NCBI RefSeq assembly: GCF_042680125.1
Contig: NZ_JBHTNY010000022.1
Length of the DNA stretch: 64,000 bases
Strand: one strand, 5' to 3'
Source of the DNA: Robinsoniella peoriensis
GTDB taxonomy: Bacteria > Bacillota > Clostridia > Lachnospirales > Lachnospiraceae
The position numbers and the translations under genes are program-made. The notes under the pieces were generated by a model, which saw nothing but the letters and a program-made list of their open reading frames with translations, was not told where the DNA came from and made no database searches. Shown in pieces: positions 34,465 through 43,323 of the stretch (position 1 is its first letter; each line of letters opens with the position of its first letter).

Positions 34465-35271
34465 ATGGAAGTAAATTACAACGTAACGGGAGAAGCAAGA
34501 AAGAAGCTGGTTTCTGAGATTGCAAGAATCACAGGAGGTGAGGCAAGGTATATGCGGGTGCCGACCTGCAATTACGAGATTGGAAACTTTACAGTGACAA
34601 GAACTGGCGCGCTGGTCTTCGATGGCCGGGTGGATGTCGAACTGGTGCAGCAGGTGTTGGAAGGGTTGGAGAAGGCTGGTTTTACTTTTGAACAGCCATT
34701 TGGATTGTTTGATGCAGAAGCAACAGAGTCAGAAACACTAGCAGAGACAACAACTACAGAAACAGATGACACTGAGGAAACTGAAACAGACGCAGGCGAT
34801 GAAGAAGACGCAAAAGAAAATGCAGAAGAAAATGCCAGTGAGCCACAGCAGGAATGTGTGGAACTGACGGTGCAGATGCCAAGAGAAACTTTTACGGATA
34901 CAGCACTGGAAAATCTTAAGAAGCTGACTGAAGCCAAGGCAGCACTTATCTGCAAGGCACTGGCGGTAGAAAGCCTGCCGATTGAGGTGACAGAGACGGC
35001 GGTTTCCTTTCCATGGTTTGCTGAGGTCGACGTCCAGGATGCTCCGGCATACACGCATTTTATTTCTGCACTTTGCGAGATGGCGAAAACGCAGAAGCGC
35101 ATCGCAGCAAAGGAAAAAGAAGTGGAAAATGAAAAGTATGCATTCCGCTGCTTCCTCCTCCGGCTGGGCTTTATCGGAGGAGAATACAAGACTGAGCGCA
35201 AGATTCTCCTGCGAAATCTGACGGGATCTTCAGCATTCAAAGGAGGTGCCAGAAATGAGATTTCCGAATAA
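34465..35271 (+). CDS. Phage protein with acidic linker, 'virulence-related' type
   Basis: This 268-residue protein has an N-terminal domain (about 1-90, GEARYMRVPTCNYEIGNFTV), a highly acidic T/E/D-rich linker (about 92-130), and a middle domain (CVELTVQMPRETF to VSFPWF). Its short C-terminal module (KYAFRCFLLRLGFIGGEYKT) also ends the amidoligase at 35608. Proteins annotated as virulence-related in Clostridia phages look like this; the function is unknown. It has its own promoter (34406) and an AAAGGAGG site. Confidence 0.7.
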   Translation: MEVNYNVTGEARKKLVSEIARITGGEARYMRVPTCNYEIGNFTVTRTGALVFDGRVDVELVQQVLEGLEKAGFTFEQPFGLFDAEATESETLAETTTTETDDTEETETDAGDEEDAKENAEENASEPQQECVELTVQMPRETFTDTALENLKKLTEAKAALICKALAVESLPIEVTETAVSFPWFAEVDVQDAPAYTHFISALCEMAKTQKRIAAKEKEVENEKYAFRCFLLRLGFIGGEYKTERKILLRNLTGSSAFKGGARNEISE

Positions 35272-35473
35272 AGACCTTGTGGAACGTATTCGCAAAGAAT
35301 ATCCTGCAGGCTCCCGTGTGGAGCTGCAGAGGATGGATGATGAGCAGGCACCGCCCATCGGAACCAAAGGAACGGTCATTGGTGTGGATGATACTGCAAG
35401 CATTCTGGTCAAATGGGATAATGGCTCTCGCCTCAACGTGGTTTATGGAGAAGACTCCTGTAACAAGATATAA
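35255..35473 (+). CDS. DUF4314 family protein
   Basis: This 72-residue protein (VERIRKEYPAGSRVELQRMD, then PPIGTKGTVIGVDDTASILV and KWDNGSRLNVVYGED) matches DUF4314, a small beta-barrel-like family frequent in phages and ICEs. The role is unknown. The ATG at 35255 follows AAAGGAGG inside the end of the previous gene, so the two are coupled. Confidence 0.85.
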   Translation: MRFPNKDLVERIRKEYPAGSRVELQRMDDEQAPPIGTKGTVIGVDDTASILVKWDNGSRLNVVYGEDSCNKI

Positions 35474-35530
35474 AATTTATGAATTATAAAATACACAAGA
35501 TGTTGGGATGATGATTGTGTACTAATCGTA

Positions 35531-35559
35531 TTGCTATATCCTCCGAATAGAGCGAATAT
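35531..35559 (+). promoter_or_regulatory. Promoter-family member P2
   Basis: TTGCTA, a 17-nt spacer ending AATAGAGC, then GAATAT and GTG. A TACCGAAAGGG leader follows. It drives the amidoligase gene. Confidence 0.65.
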
Positions 35560-35607
35560 GTGTACTACCGAAAGGGAAAACACACAACTCAAACGGAGGA
35601 AAATGCA

Positions 35608-36555
35608 ATGAATGAAAAGATGACAAAGCAGATAGAGGAAATGAAAAAGCAGACCATCGGGGTCGAGGTTGAGATGAACAGCATTGCAAGGGAAAGAGCA
35701 GCGAAGCTTGCCGCCACCTTCTTTGGAACAGGCAGATATGAAAACACAGCCGGACGGAACGGTTACTGCACCTGGTCAGCATGGGATGCAGAGGGAAGAG
35801 AATGGAAATTTCAGAAGGACGTCAGCATTTTGGGACCAGACAGTGAAAAGTGCGAACTGGTCACCCCGATTCTTCACTACAGCGACATTGAGACACTGCA
35901 GGAACTTATCCGGCAGCTTCGCCACGCAGGAGCGAAAAGCGATGCCACAAGGGGCTGTGGAGTTCACATCCACATCGGCGCAAACGGACATACCCCACAG
36001 ACCATGAGAAACCTTGCGAACATCATGGCAAGCCACGAAAGCCTGATAGCTGATGCCCTTGACCTCGACAGAGGCAGAATGCACCGCTACTGCCGCACGG
36101 TTGACCCTCAGTTCTTGGAGCAGGTCAACAAGAAAAAGCCAAAGACGATGGCGGCTCTTGCAGACATCTGGTACACCTCAAACGGTGCAGGCAGCGGCAG
36201 AAGCCAGCATTACAACGACAGCCGCTACCATATGCTCAACTACCATGCGACTTTTACAAAGGGAACCATCGAATTCAGACTTTTCCAATTCGATGCTCCG
36301 GCAGACGGAAAGCGCAACGGACTCCACGCCGGACAATTAAAAAGCTACATTCAGCTTTGCCTGGCACTGAGCCAGATGGCAAAAACCGTAAAGAGTGCCA
36401 GCCCAAAGCCTCAGCAGAATGAGAATCCCAAATACGCCATGAGGACTTGGCTCCTTCGACTTGGATTTATCGGAGAGGAGTTCAAGACTGCAAGAGAAAT
36501 CCTGACAAAGAGACTGGCAGGCGATACCGCTTTTAGGAATGGCAGAATCGCTTGA
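35608..36555 (+). CDS. Amidoligase family enzyme (COOH-NH2 ligase type)
   Basis: This 315-residue protein belongs to the phage amidoligase_2 group, glutamine-synthetase-like ligases predicted to form amide bonds to amino acids or peptides. Family features are TIGVEVEMNSIARERAA at the N-terminus, SEKCELVTPILHYSDIETL, GCGVHIHIGANGHTPQT with the conserved histidines, and YHATFTKGTIEFRLFQFDA. A gamma-glutamylcyclotransferase gene follows, the known gene pairing of this family. The C-terminal module matches that of the 34465 protein. ATG 35608 has GGAGG. Confidence 0.88.
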   Translation: MNEKMTKQIEEMKKQTIGVEVEMNSIARERAAKLAATFFGTGRYENTAGRNGYCTWSAWDAEGREWKFQKDVSILGPDSEKCELVTPILHYSDIETLQELIRQLRHAGAKSDATRGCGVHIHIGANGHTPQTMRNLANIMASHESLIADALDLDRGRMHRYCRTVDPQFLEQVNKKKPKTMAALADIWYTSNGAGSGRSQHYNDSRYHMLNYHATFTKGTIEFRLFQFDAPADGKRNGLHAGQLKSYIQLCLALSQMAKTVKSASPKPQQNENPKYAMRTWLLRLGFIGEEFKTAREILTKRLAGDTAFRNGRIA

Positions 36556-36580
36556 AGGGCACGCAGGAGTTAGCCTCCGG

Positions 36581-36652
36581 CCACCTTACCCGGCTATGAA
36601 GATAGCATGACCGCATTTGGCGGTCTTAAGGTGGTAGAAGGGTACCCCCTTC
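36581..36652 (+). ncRNA. Compact three-way-junction RNA candidate upstream of the cyclotransferase gene
   Basis: CCACCTTA (36581-36588) pairs with TAAGGTGG (36627-36634). Inside lie GCTAT / ATAGC with a GAAG loop (36593-36606) and GACCGC / GCGGTC with an ATTTG loop (36609-36625). A fourth hairpin, GAAGGG / CCCTTC with a TACC loop (36637-36652), abuts the ribosome site. All helices are perfect. It may be a cis-regulatory leader; no known riboswitch was recognised. Confidence 0.5.
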
Positions 36653-36671
36653 GGAAAGGATGGATACCATT

Positions 36672-37142
36672 ATGAAAAAAAGATATTACATTGCCTATGG
36701 CAGTAACCTGAGTGTCCCACAGATGAGGAGGCGATGCCCATCGGCACGAATCATCGGAACAGCAGAAATTAAGGATTACGAACTGCTTTTCAAAGGCAGT
36801 CAGACAGGAGCATACCTTACCATCGAACCTAAGGAAGGTGCAAAGGTTCCTGTGGCAGTCTGGTCGGTAACTGCGGAGGATGAGGCGGCACTTGACCGCT
36901 ACGAGGGCATCCCAGCCTTTTATTACAAGGCAGAGATGAAGCTTCCCATCACAGGAATTCGGACGGGCAACGTGCGAAGCCGAGATACCTTCGTGTATAT
37001 CATGCACGAGGACAGGACGCTTGGAATTCCCAGTGACTTTTATGTCCGCACCTGTCTGGAGGGATACCGCAGCTTTGGATTTGACGAACAGCTTTTGTAT
37101 GATGCCATTGAGAATAGCAGGAGGAACAGTCATGAAGATTAA
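36672..37142 (+). CDS. Gamma-glutamylcyclotransferase-like protein (AIG2/GGCT fold)
   Basis: This 156-residue protein opens with the substrate-loop motif YIAYGSNLSVPQM. It has PVAVWSVTAEDEAALDRYEG, whose glutamate is the usual catalytic acid, and AFYYKAEMKLPI. The family cleaves gamma-glutamyl amides. Paired with the amidoligase, it may edit or reverse the same modification on peptides, cell wall or phage components, as proposed for such gene pairs. ATG 36672 is chosen by family alignment; ATG 36660 is the alternative. A structured leader lies just upstream. Confidence 0.88.
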   Translation: MKKRYYIAYGSNLSVPQMRRRCPSARIIGTAEIKDYELLFKGSQTGAYLTIEPKEGAKVPVAVWSVTAEDEAALDRYEGIPAFYYKAEMKLPITGIRTGNVRSRDTFVYIMHEDRTLGIPSDFYVRTCLEGYRSFGFDEQLLYDAIENSRRNSHED

Positions 37143-37335
37143 AGCGAATGAGACAAACAGAACCTGTCCATGGTGTGGGAATACCTATCAGGGAACGCCT
37201 GCTCTTTCGAGAGCAGACAACAAAACTCTGATCTGCCCGGACTGTGGCACCAGAGAAGCGTTGAAGAGTCTTGGGGTAAAGCCATCCGAACAGGAAGAAA
37301 TCCTGAACACAATCCACCGTTCCATGCAGGGATAG
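37132..37335 (+). CDS. Small zinc-ribbon protein
   Basis: This 67-residue protein has CPWCGN and CPDCGT, 20 residues apart, a typical four-cysteine zinc ribbon. The C-terminus is helical (LGVKPSEQEEILNTIH). Small ribbons of this kind bind nucleic acid or proteins in phages. The ATG at 37132 has AGGAGG upstream and overlaps the cyclotransferase gene by 11 nt. Confidence 0.75.
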   Translation: MKIKANETNRTCPWCGNTYQGTPALSRADNKTLICPDCGTREALKSLGVKPSEQEEILNTIHRSMQG

Positions 37336-37395
37336 ACACTGTGAAATGCACAGTTTTAAGCTCCAATGTTTGTGTAGTATATGGTCCGAATTGAG

Positions 37396-37424
37396 TTGCT
37401 ATTATGTGTTTTTAGAGCGAATAT
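37396..37424 (+). promoter_or_regulatory. Promoter-family member P3
   Basis: TTGCTA, a 17-nt spacer ending TTTAGAGC, then GAATAT and GTAC. The downstream TACCGAAAGGG leader is nearly the same as that of P2. Confidence 0.65.
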
Positions 37425-37471
37425 GTACATACCGAAAGGGAAAGCAAACAACGAAAATGGAGGAAAAAGAG

Positions 37472-37666
37472 ATGACAAAATTTGAAAGAGATTACAGGGA
37501 CGCACAGGAAGGAAACGGCATCGAGGTGATTACTCGCCGCCATGCAGAACTGAAAAGGCTGACTGCGGAGGGAAAAGTAAGTAGGAACAGATTCAAAACA
37601 CAGTGTATCGCACAGGAGGTCGTAAGGCTTCGGGATGAACTGGAAAAGATCGAAGGCTTATTTTAA
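37472..37666 (+). CDS. Small helical phage protein of unknown function
   Basis: This 64-residue protein (MTKFERDYRDAQEGNGIEVI, then TRRHAELKRLTAEGKVSRNR and RFKTQCIAQEVVRLRDELEK) is charged and probably helical. GGAGG lies 8 nt before ATG 37472. Its leader resembles that of the amidoligase gene, which implies shared control. No family is recognised. Confidence 0.6.
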   Translation: MTKFERDYRDAQEGNGIEVITRRHAELKRLTAEGKVSRNRFKTQCIAQEVVRLRDELEKIEGLF

Positions 37667-37760
37667 GGGGAGGCGGAGAAAAGCATATAGCTGCAAAGAA
37701 CGGTCCCGGAAGGGGCTGTTCTCCGTACAGTCGCTTTTATGGGCGGCTATTTTTTACGAC

Positions 37761-37783
37761 AAAATGCTCCACTGGAGCATTTT
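37761..37783. terminator. Perfect hairpin terminator before the large terminase gene
   Basis: AAAATGCTCC pairs perfectly with GGAGCATTTT around ACT. The flanking A and T runs would make it active in either direction. It separates the accessory block from the structural genes. Confidence 0.65.
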
Positions 37784-37821
37784 CCTACACGCTATGGCGT
37801 GCCATTTGGGAGGTGAGACAA

Positions 37822-39423
37822 TTGAGAAAACTGAAAAAATACAAGCCGACCAGATTCAAGGTAAAGGACTCGGTGTACAGTGAGGAGATGGCAGATTATG
37901 CGGTGGCTTTTATTGAGGCGCTCTGCCATACCAAAGGCACATGGGCAGGAAAACCCTTTGAACTCATTGACTGGCAGGAGCAGATTATCCGTGACCTCTT
38001 CGGAACAATCAAGCCAAACGGATATCGGCAGTTCAATACCGCTTATATCGAGATCCCAAAGAAACAGGGCAAATCAGAACTTGCCGCTGCGGTGGCTCTT
38101 CTTCTGACCTGTGGGGACGGAGAAGAACGTGCCGAAGTATACGGCTGTGCCGCTGACCGCCAACAGGCAACCATCGTATTTGATGTGGCTGCCGATATGG
38201 TGCGTATGTGTCCGGCGCTAAACAAGAGAGTCAAAATCCTGGCATCACAGAAGAGGATTATCTATCAGCCGACCAACAGCTTCTATCAGGTGCTGTCAGC
38301 AGAGGCTTATTCCAAGCATGGCTTCAATATTCATGGAGTCGTGTTTGATGAGCTGCATACTCAGCCAAACCGAAAACTGTTTGATGTTATGACTAAAGGC
38401 TCCGGCGATGCACGAATGCAGCCGCTGTATTTCCTTATCACAACAGCAGGAACTGATACCAACAGCATCTGCTATGAAACACACCAGAAAGCTAAGGATA
38501 TTCTGGAGGGCAGAAAACACGACTCCACATTTTATCCGGTGATTTATGGAGCGAATGAATCAGATGATTGGACTGACCCAAAGGTGTGGAAGAAAGCCAA
38601 TCCGTCATTGGACATTACGGTCGGCATTGATAAGGTCAAAGCAGCCTGTGAATCTGCAAAGCAGAACCCCGGAGAGGAGAATTCCTTCCGACAACTCAGG
38701 CTGAATCAGTGGGTCAAGCAGGCAATCCGTTGGATGCCAATGGATAAGTGGGATAAATGTGCATTTTCTGCCAATGCAGAGGATCTGGAAGGGCGTGTCT
38801 GCTATGGTGGACTGGATTTGTCCTCTACCACAGATATCACGGCTTTTGTGTTGGTGTTCCCACCGGAGGATGAAGATGATAAATACAGCATCCTACCGTA
38901 CTTCTGGGTGCCGGAGGATACCTTGGACTTGCGAGTCAGGCGTGACCATGTCCCTTATGATGTATGGGAAAGACAGGGTTTTTTACAGATCACGGAAGGA
39001 AATGTAGTTCACTATGGCTACATTGAGAAATTCATTGAAAAGTTGGGCGAGAAGTATAACATCCGTGAGATTGCTTTCGACCGCTGGGGAGCTGTGCAGA
39101 TGGTGCAGAACCTTGAGGGAATGGGATTTACTGTAGTACCTTTCGGGCAAGGATTTAAGGATATGAGTCCTCCTACCAAGGAATTGATGAAGCTGACCCT
39201 GGAAGAAAGACTGGCACATGGTGGGCATCCGGTTCTTCGTTGGATGATGGATAACATCTTCATCCGAACAGACCCTGCCGGAAATATCAAGGCAGACAAA
39301 GAAAAATCCACAGAGAAGATTGACGGTGCCATTGCAACGATTATGGGGCTGGACAGAGCCATCCGCTGTGGCAATGATGCAGGTGCTTCGGTTTATGATG
39401 ACCGGGGCATTCTGTTTATTTAG
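37822..39423 (+). CDS. terL: Terminase large subunit
   Basis: This 533-residue ATP-driven DNA packaging motor/nuclease has IEIPKKQGKSELAAAVALLL (Walker A-type) near 75-95, HGVVFDELHTQ (Walker B, with catalytic E) near 175, and LITTAGTD (motif III-like) near 210. Nuclease-domain acidic residues include those in GGLDLSSTTDITAF, and a second cluster is IDGAIATIMGLDRA. The TTG at 37822 is favoured because GGGAGG lies 8 nt upstream; GTG 37813 is possible. It begins the head gene cluster. Confidence 0.93.
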   Translation: MRKLKKYKPTRFKVKDSVYSEEMADYAVAFIEALCHTKGTWAGKPFELIDWQEQIIRDLFGTIKPNGYRQFNTAYIEIPKKQGKSELAAAVALLLTCGDGEERAEVYGCAADRQQATIVFDVAADMVRMCPALNKRVKILASQKRIIYQPTNSFYQVLSAEAYSKHGFNIHGVVFDELHTQPNRKLFDVMTKGSGDARMQPLYFLITTAGTDTNSICYETHQKAKDILEGRKHDSTFYPVIYGANESDDWTDPKVWKKANPSLDITVGIDKVKAACESAKQNPGEENSFRQLRLNQWVKQAIRWMPMDKWDKCAFSANAEDLEGRVCYGGLDLSSTTDITAFVLVFPPEDEDDKYSILPYFWVPEDTLDLRVRRDHVPYDVWERQGFLQITEGNVVHYGYIEKFIEKLGEKYNIREIAFDRWGAVQMVQNLEGMGFTVVPFGQGFKDMSPPTKELMKLTLEERLAHGGHPVLRWMMDNIFIRTDPAGNIKADKEKSTEKIDGAIATIMGLDRAIRCGNDAGASVYDDRGILFI

Positions 39424-39440
39424 GAAGGGTGTGATTGTAT

Positions 39441-40805
39441 ATGAGTATTTTGAGTGGATTATTTCGGTCAAGGGATAAGCCTACCGACAGCACTACAGGC
39501 AGTGCCTACCGTTTTTTATTTGGTGGCAGCACCTCCGGCAAACTGGTAACGGAGCGTTCCTCCATGCAGATGACAGCAGTGTATTCCTGTGTCCGTATCT
39601 TAGCGGAGGCAGTAGCAGGACTACCATTGCAGTTCTACCGATATACGGAGAACGGCAGCAAGGAAAAAGCAATCGACCATTCACTATATTTTCTTCTGCA
39701 TGATGAGCCGAACCCGGAAATGACATCCTTTGTCTTTCGTGAAACGCTTATGACCCATCTATTACTATGGGGCAATGCCTACGCACAGATTATCCGCAAC
39801 GGAAAGGGTGAAGTGGTGGCTATGTATCCGCTGATGCCAAGCCGCATGACGGTTGACCGTGATGATAAAGGACATCTGTATTACGAATATCAGACATCTT
39901 CAGATGAAGCAAAGACCACCAAAGGTGGCACGGTTCGGCTGAAACCGACCGATGTCCTCCATGTTCCTGGTCTTGGCTTTGATGGATTGGTCGGTTATTC
40001 CCCAATCGCTATGGCGAAGAATGCCATCGGTATGGCAATTGCCTGTGAGGAATATGGAGCCAAGTTCTTTGCAAACGGTGCAACCCCTGGCGGCATCCTG
40101 GAATATCCGGGGGCAGTCAAAGACCCGGAGCGTGTCCGTGAAAGCTGGAATAAAGGCTTTGGCGGCAGCTCCAATGCCAACAAGGTAGCCATTCTGGAAG
40201 AAGGAATGAAGTATACACCGATTTCAATCTCCCCGGAGCAGGCACAGTTTTTGGAAACAAGAAAATTTCAAATCAATGAAATCGCTCGAATTTTCCGAGT
40301 ACCGCCACACATGGTGGGTGATCTGGAGAAGTCGAGCTTTTCTAATATTGAACAGCAGTCTCTGGAATTTGTGAAATACACACTGGATCCGTGGGTATCC
40401 AGATGGGAACAGGCAATGATGCGTTCCCTGCTTTCAGTAGACGAGAAATCACAATACTTCGTCAAGTTCAATGTGGATGGGCTTCTTCGTGGTGATTATC
40501 AGAGCCGTATGAATGGTTACTCCATTGGAAGACAGAACGGCTGGATGTCCGCTAATGACATCCGGGAACTTGAAAACCTAGACCGCATTCCTGCCGCGCA
40601 AGGCGGTGATTTATATCTCATCAACGGAAACATGACCAAGCTTGCGGATGCGGGCATCTTTGCAGCAGGCAGAAAGGAGAAAGAATCCAATGAAGAAGTT
40701 TTGGAAGTGGAAGAACCAGATGGTTCTGAATCAGGAGACACAGGAACAGGTGCCGGAGAGGACGTTGTTTCTAAACGGCACAATCGCAGAGGACAGTTGG
40801 TTTGA
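39441..40805 (+). CDS. Portal protein, HK97 type
   Basis: This 454-residue protein forms the dodecameric portal through which DNA enters the capsid. Typical segments are MQMTAVYSCVRILAEAVAGL near 45-65, PNPEMTSFVFRETLMTHLLL, and IARIFRVPPHMVGDLEKSSF near 275. The C-terminal 40 residues are acidic. It ends 116 nt inside the protease gene, a large overlap in another frame that is common in phage head operons. Confidence 0.93.
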   Translation: MSILSGLFRSRDKPTDSTTGSAYRFLFGGSTSGKLVTERSSMQMTAVYSCVRILAEAVAGLPLQFYRYTENGSKEKAIDHSLYFLLHDEPNPEMTSFVFRETLMTHLLLWGNAYAQIIRNGKGEVVAMYPLMPSRMTVDRDDKGHLYYEYQTSSDEAKTTKGGTVRLKPTDVLHVPGLGFDGLVGYSPIAMAKNAIGMAIACEEYGAKFFANGATPGGILEYPGAVKDPERVRESWNKGFGGSSNANKVAILEEGMKYTPISISPEQAQFLETRKFQINEIARIFRVPPHMVGDLEKSSFSNIEQQSLEFVKYTLDPWVSRWEQAMMRSLLSVDEKSQYFVKFNVDGLLRGDYQSRMNGYSIGRQNGWMSANDIRELENLDRIPAAQGGDLYLINGNMTKLADAGIFAAGRKEKESNEEVLEVEEPDGSESGDTGTGAGEDVVSKRHNRRGQLV

Positions 40806-41445
40806 TGATGATGTTACTCCGCAGCTGTTCAAGGATGAACTGTTTTCAGAAAGTGGTAACGTCACAATCTGGATCAACAGCCCCGGTGGTGACTGCGTGG
40901 CGGCAGCACAAATCTACAATATGCTCATGGATTACAAAGGCAACATCACCATCAAGATTGACGGTATCGCCGCATCAGCCGCATCCGTCATAGCAATGGC
41001 AGGTACGAAGGTGCTGATGTCCCCTGTGTCCATGATGATGATCCACAATCCGGCAACGGTTGCCTGGGGCGATTCTGCTGAGATGCAGAAAGCCATTGAT
41101 ATGCTTTCCGAAGTCAAGGAATCTATCATCAATGCTTATGAAATCAAGACCGGGATGAGCCGTGCCAGGTTATCCCATCTCATGGATGCAGAGAGCTGGA
41201 TGAATGCGAACAAGGCTGTGGAACTTGGCTTTGCCGATGATATCCTATATCGCTCCGGCGAGACAGAAGATACGGCACAGCCACAGATTGCCATGATGTT
41301 CGACAAGGCAGCAGTGACCAATTCACTGATGGATAAGATTGCGAAAAAGTGTCATATCCAGACGAAGTCAGATGAAACAGAAACCAATGAAAGAACAATC
41401 GATTCGCTTATGGAGCGTCTTGACCTTATCAAACAACACATTTAA
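40690..41445 (+). CDS. ClpP-like head maturation protease
   Basis: This 251-residue S14 protease has the ClpP layout: WINSPGGDCVAAAQIYNMLM, the catalytic serine in IAASAASVIAMAGTKV, and the histidine in MMMIHNPATVAWGD. It should trim the capsid protein and scaffold after head assembly. ATG 40690 follows AAAGGAGA and starts within the end of the portal gene. The major capsid gene begins 15 nt downstream. Confidence 0.93.
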   Translation: MKKFWKWKNQMVLNQETQEQVPERTLFLNGTIAEDSWFDDDVTPQLFKDELFSESGNVTIWINSPGGDCVAAAQIYNMLMDYKGNITIKIDGIAASAASVIAMAGTKVLMSPVSMMMIHNPATVAWGDSAEMQKAIDMLSEVKESIINAYEIKTGMSRARLSHLMDAESWMNANKAVELGFADDILYRSGETEDTAQPQIAMMFDKAAVTNSLMDKIAKKCHIQTKSDETETNERTIDSLMERLDLIKQHI

Positions 41446-41460
41446 TGGAGGTATTTTATT

Positions 41461-42639
41461 ATGACTATTTTAGAACTGAGAGAAAAGCGTAGCAAAGCAT
41501 GGAATACAGCAAAGGCATTCCTGGATTCCCATCGTACGGAGAAAGGTACGCTTTCTGCCGAGGACGATGCCACTTACACCAAGATGGAGCAGGACATTAG
41601 CGACCTGGGTAAAGAAATCGCCCGCATGGAACGCCAGGAACAGATGGAGGCTGAACTGAATAAGCCTGTCAACACTCCGCTGACCTCCAAGCCTTCTGCA
41701 AACGGCAACGAGCCGGAGAAAAAGACCGGCCGTGCATCTGACGAATACCGCAAAGCAATGGTCGAGGCATTTCGTTCCAACTTCAAACGTGTGAGCAATG
41801 TGCTTCAGGAAGGTGTGGATGCCGATGGCGGTTACCTTGTACCGGAGGAATATGACCATCGTCTGATTGACACTTTGTCCGAGGAGAACATCATGCGTTC
41901 CCTTGCAACAACCATCACGACCAGTGGGGAACACAAAATCAATATCGCAGCTACCAAGCCTGCTGCTGCATGGATTGAAGAGGGCGGTGCGCTCACTTTC
42001 GGTGATGCGACCTTCAGCCAGATTCTTTTGGATGCACATAAACTTCATGTTGCTATCAAGGTGACGGAGGAACTGCTCTACGACAACGCATTCAATCTGG
42101 AGAACTACATCCTTACCCAGTTCGGCAAGGCCCTGGCAAATGCAGAAGAGGATGCGTTCTTAAACGGCGATGGCACTGGAAAGCCTCTAGGTCTGTTCGC
42201 TGCTACTGGCGGCGGCACCATTGCACAGACTCTTACTGCGGCTATCAAGTCTGATGATGTTCTGGATTTGGTGTATGCCCTCAAGCGTCCGTACCGCAAG
42301 AGTGCGTCTTTCATCATGAATGATCAGACACTGGCATCCCTTCGCAAACTGAAGGATAACAATGGTGCGTACATCTGGCAGCCTTCCTATCAGGCAGGCG
42401 AGCCGGACAGACTGCTTGGCTATGCGGTACACACTTCTGCCTATGCACCAGCGGATGCGATTTCCTTCGGTGACTACAGCTACTACAACATTGGTGACCG
42501 TGGCAGCCGCTCGTTCTCTGAACTGCGTGAACTCTTTGCAGGCAACGGTATGATTGGCTATGTTGCCAAGGAACGTGTGGACGGCAAGCTGATTCTGCCG
42601 GAGGCTGTACAGATCATGAAGCTGAAAGCGGCAGAATAA
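41461..42639 (+). CDS. Major capsid protein, HK97 fold
   Basis: This 392-residue protein has an N-terminal helical delta domain (about 1-95, coiled coil rich in K and E) that serves as scaffold and is removed by the neighbouring protease. The capsid core begins near VSNVLQEGVDADGGYLVPEE. Hallmarks are ALANAEEDAFLNGDGTGKP, FIMNDQTLASLRKLKD and YFGD-like FGDYSYYNIGDRG. Strong GGAGG before the ATG suits a highly expressed protein. Confidence 0.95.
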   Translation: MTILELREKRSKAWNTAKAFLDSHRTEKGTLSAEDDATYTKMEQDISDLGKEIARMERQEQMEAELNKPVNTPLTSKPSANGNEPEKKTGRASDEYRKAMVEAFRSNFKRVSNVLQEGVDADGGYLVPEEYDHRLIDTLSEENIMRSLATTITTSGEHKINIAATKPAAAWIEEGGALTFGDATFSQILLDAHKLHVAIKVTEELLYDNAFNLENYILTQFGKALANAEEDAFLNGDGTGKPLGLFAATGGGTIAQTLTAAIKSDDVLDLVYALKRPYRKSASFIMNDQTLASLRKLKDNNGAYIWQPSYQAGEPDRLLGYAVHTSAYAPADAISFGDYSYYNIGDRGSRSFSELRELFAGNGMIGYVAKERVDGKLILPEAVQIMKLKAAE

Positions 42640-42713
42640 GCCGGATAAAACAGGCGGTGTCGTTTCCTTCCGGGCTGGCATCGCCCTTTAAATTGAGCGA
42701 GGTGGTGATAGAT

Positions 42714-42989
42714 ATGATTGTATCCGTTGAGGAGATGAAACAGTATCTCCGGGTGGATTTCGATGATGATGACACCCTTTTGGAGCAGTTGATAGGTGCC
42801 GGAGAAAATCTGTGCATGGACATTGCCAGAATGGACGATGCAGAAAAATTTTCAGAAGAAAAGAACGCCAGGATAGCGGTGATGTATGCAGTGGCGTATC
42901 AGTACGAACACCGGGAAGATGCAGACCATCACGCACTGGTGCTTTCTCTGCGGTCTTTGCTGTTCGGCATTCGGAAGGAGGGATTCTGA
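42714..42989 (+). CDS. Head-tail connector protein (gp6-like)
   Basis: This 91-residue protein (MIVSVEEMKQYLRVDFDDDD, then LLEQLIGAGENLC and VAYQYEHREDAD) matches the HK97 gp6-like connector that binds below the portal. ATG 42714 follows GAGGTGGTG. The stop overlaps the next ATG by 1 nt. Confidence 0.88.
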   Translation: MIVSVEEMKQYLRVDFDDDDTLLEQLIGAGENLCMDIARMDDAEKFSEEKNARIAVMYAVAYQYEHREDADHHALVLSLRSLLFGIRKEGF

Positions 42990-43321
42990 TGGAAGTTGCT
43001 TTAATGAATGTAAGGATTATCTTTCAAAAGAATGCCGTGACAGTGGATGCCATCGGCAACCATATAAATGGATGGACGGATGAATATTCCTGTTATGCGA
43101 CTGTCAGTGGCGAGGGCGGTTCGGAAAAGGCAGCGGCAGGCCTTGTCGTGGAGGATTCGGATTTGTCCTTTACCGTCCGTTACTGCAAAAAGGCTGCACA
43201 GGTTACGGCAGATGGATACCGGGTGGTGTTTGCAGACAGCCTTTACAACATTGTGTCCATCGATCATCTGAATTATAAAAAGAAAGCATTGAAATTCAAA
43301 TGTGAGAAAGCGAGGCGGTAA
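42989..43321 (+). CDS. Head-tail adaptor (head closure) protein
   Basis: This 110-residue protein resembles SPP1 gp16/head-closure adaptors: VRIIFQKNAVTVDAIGNHIN near residue 7, then WTDEYSCYATVSGEGG and YRVVFADSLYNIVSIDHLN, a beta-rich pattern. It should plug the connector before the tail joins. ATG 42989 has AAGGAGGG upstream and overlaps the previous stop. Confidence 0.82.
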   Translation: MEVALMNVRIIFQKNAVTVDAIGNHINGWTDEYSCYATVSGEGGSEKAAAGLVVEDSDLSFTVRYCKKAAQVTADGYRVVFADSLYNIVSIDHLNYKKKALKFKCEKARR

Positions 43322-43323
43322 GG

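Noticed and set aside
36581..36652. Hammerhead ribozyme in the three-way junction
   Set aside because: The conserved CTGATGA and GAAA core strands are missing from the junction.
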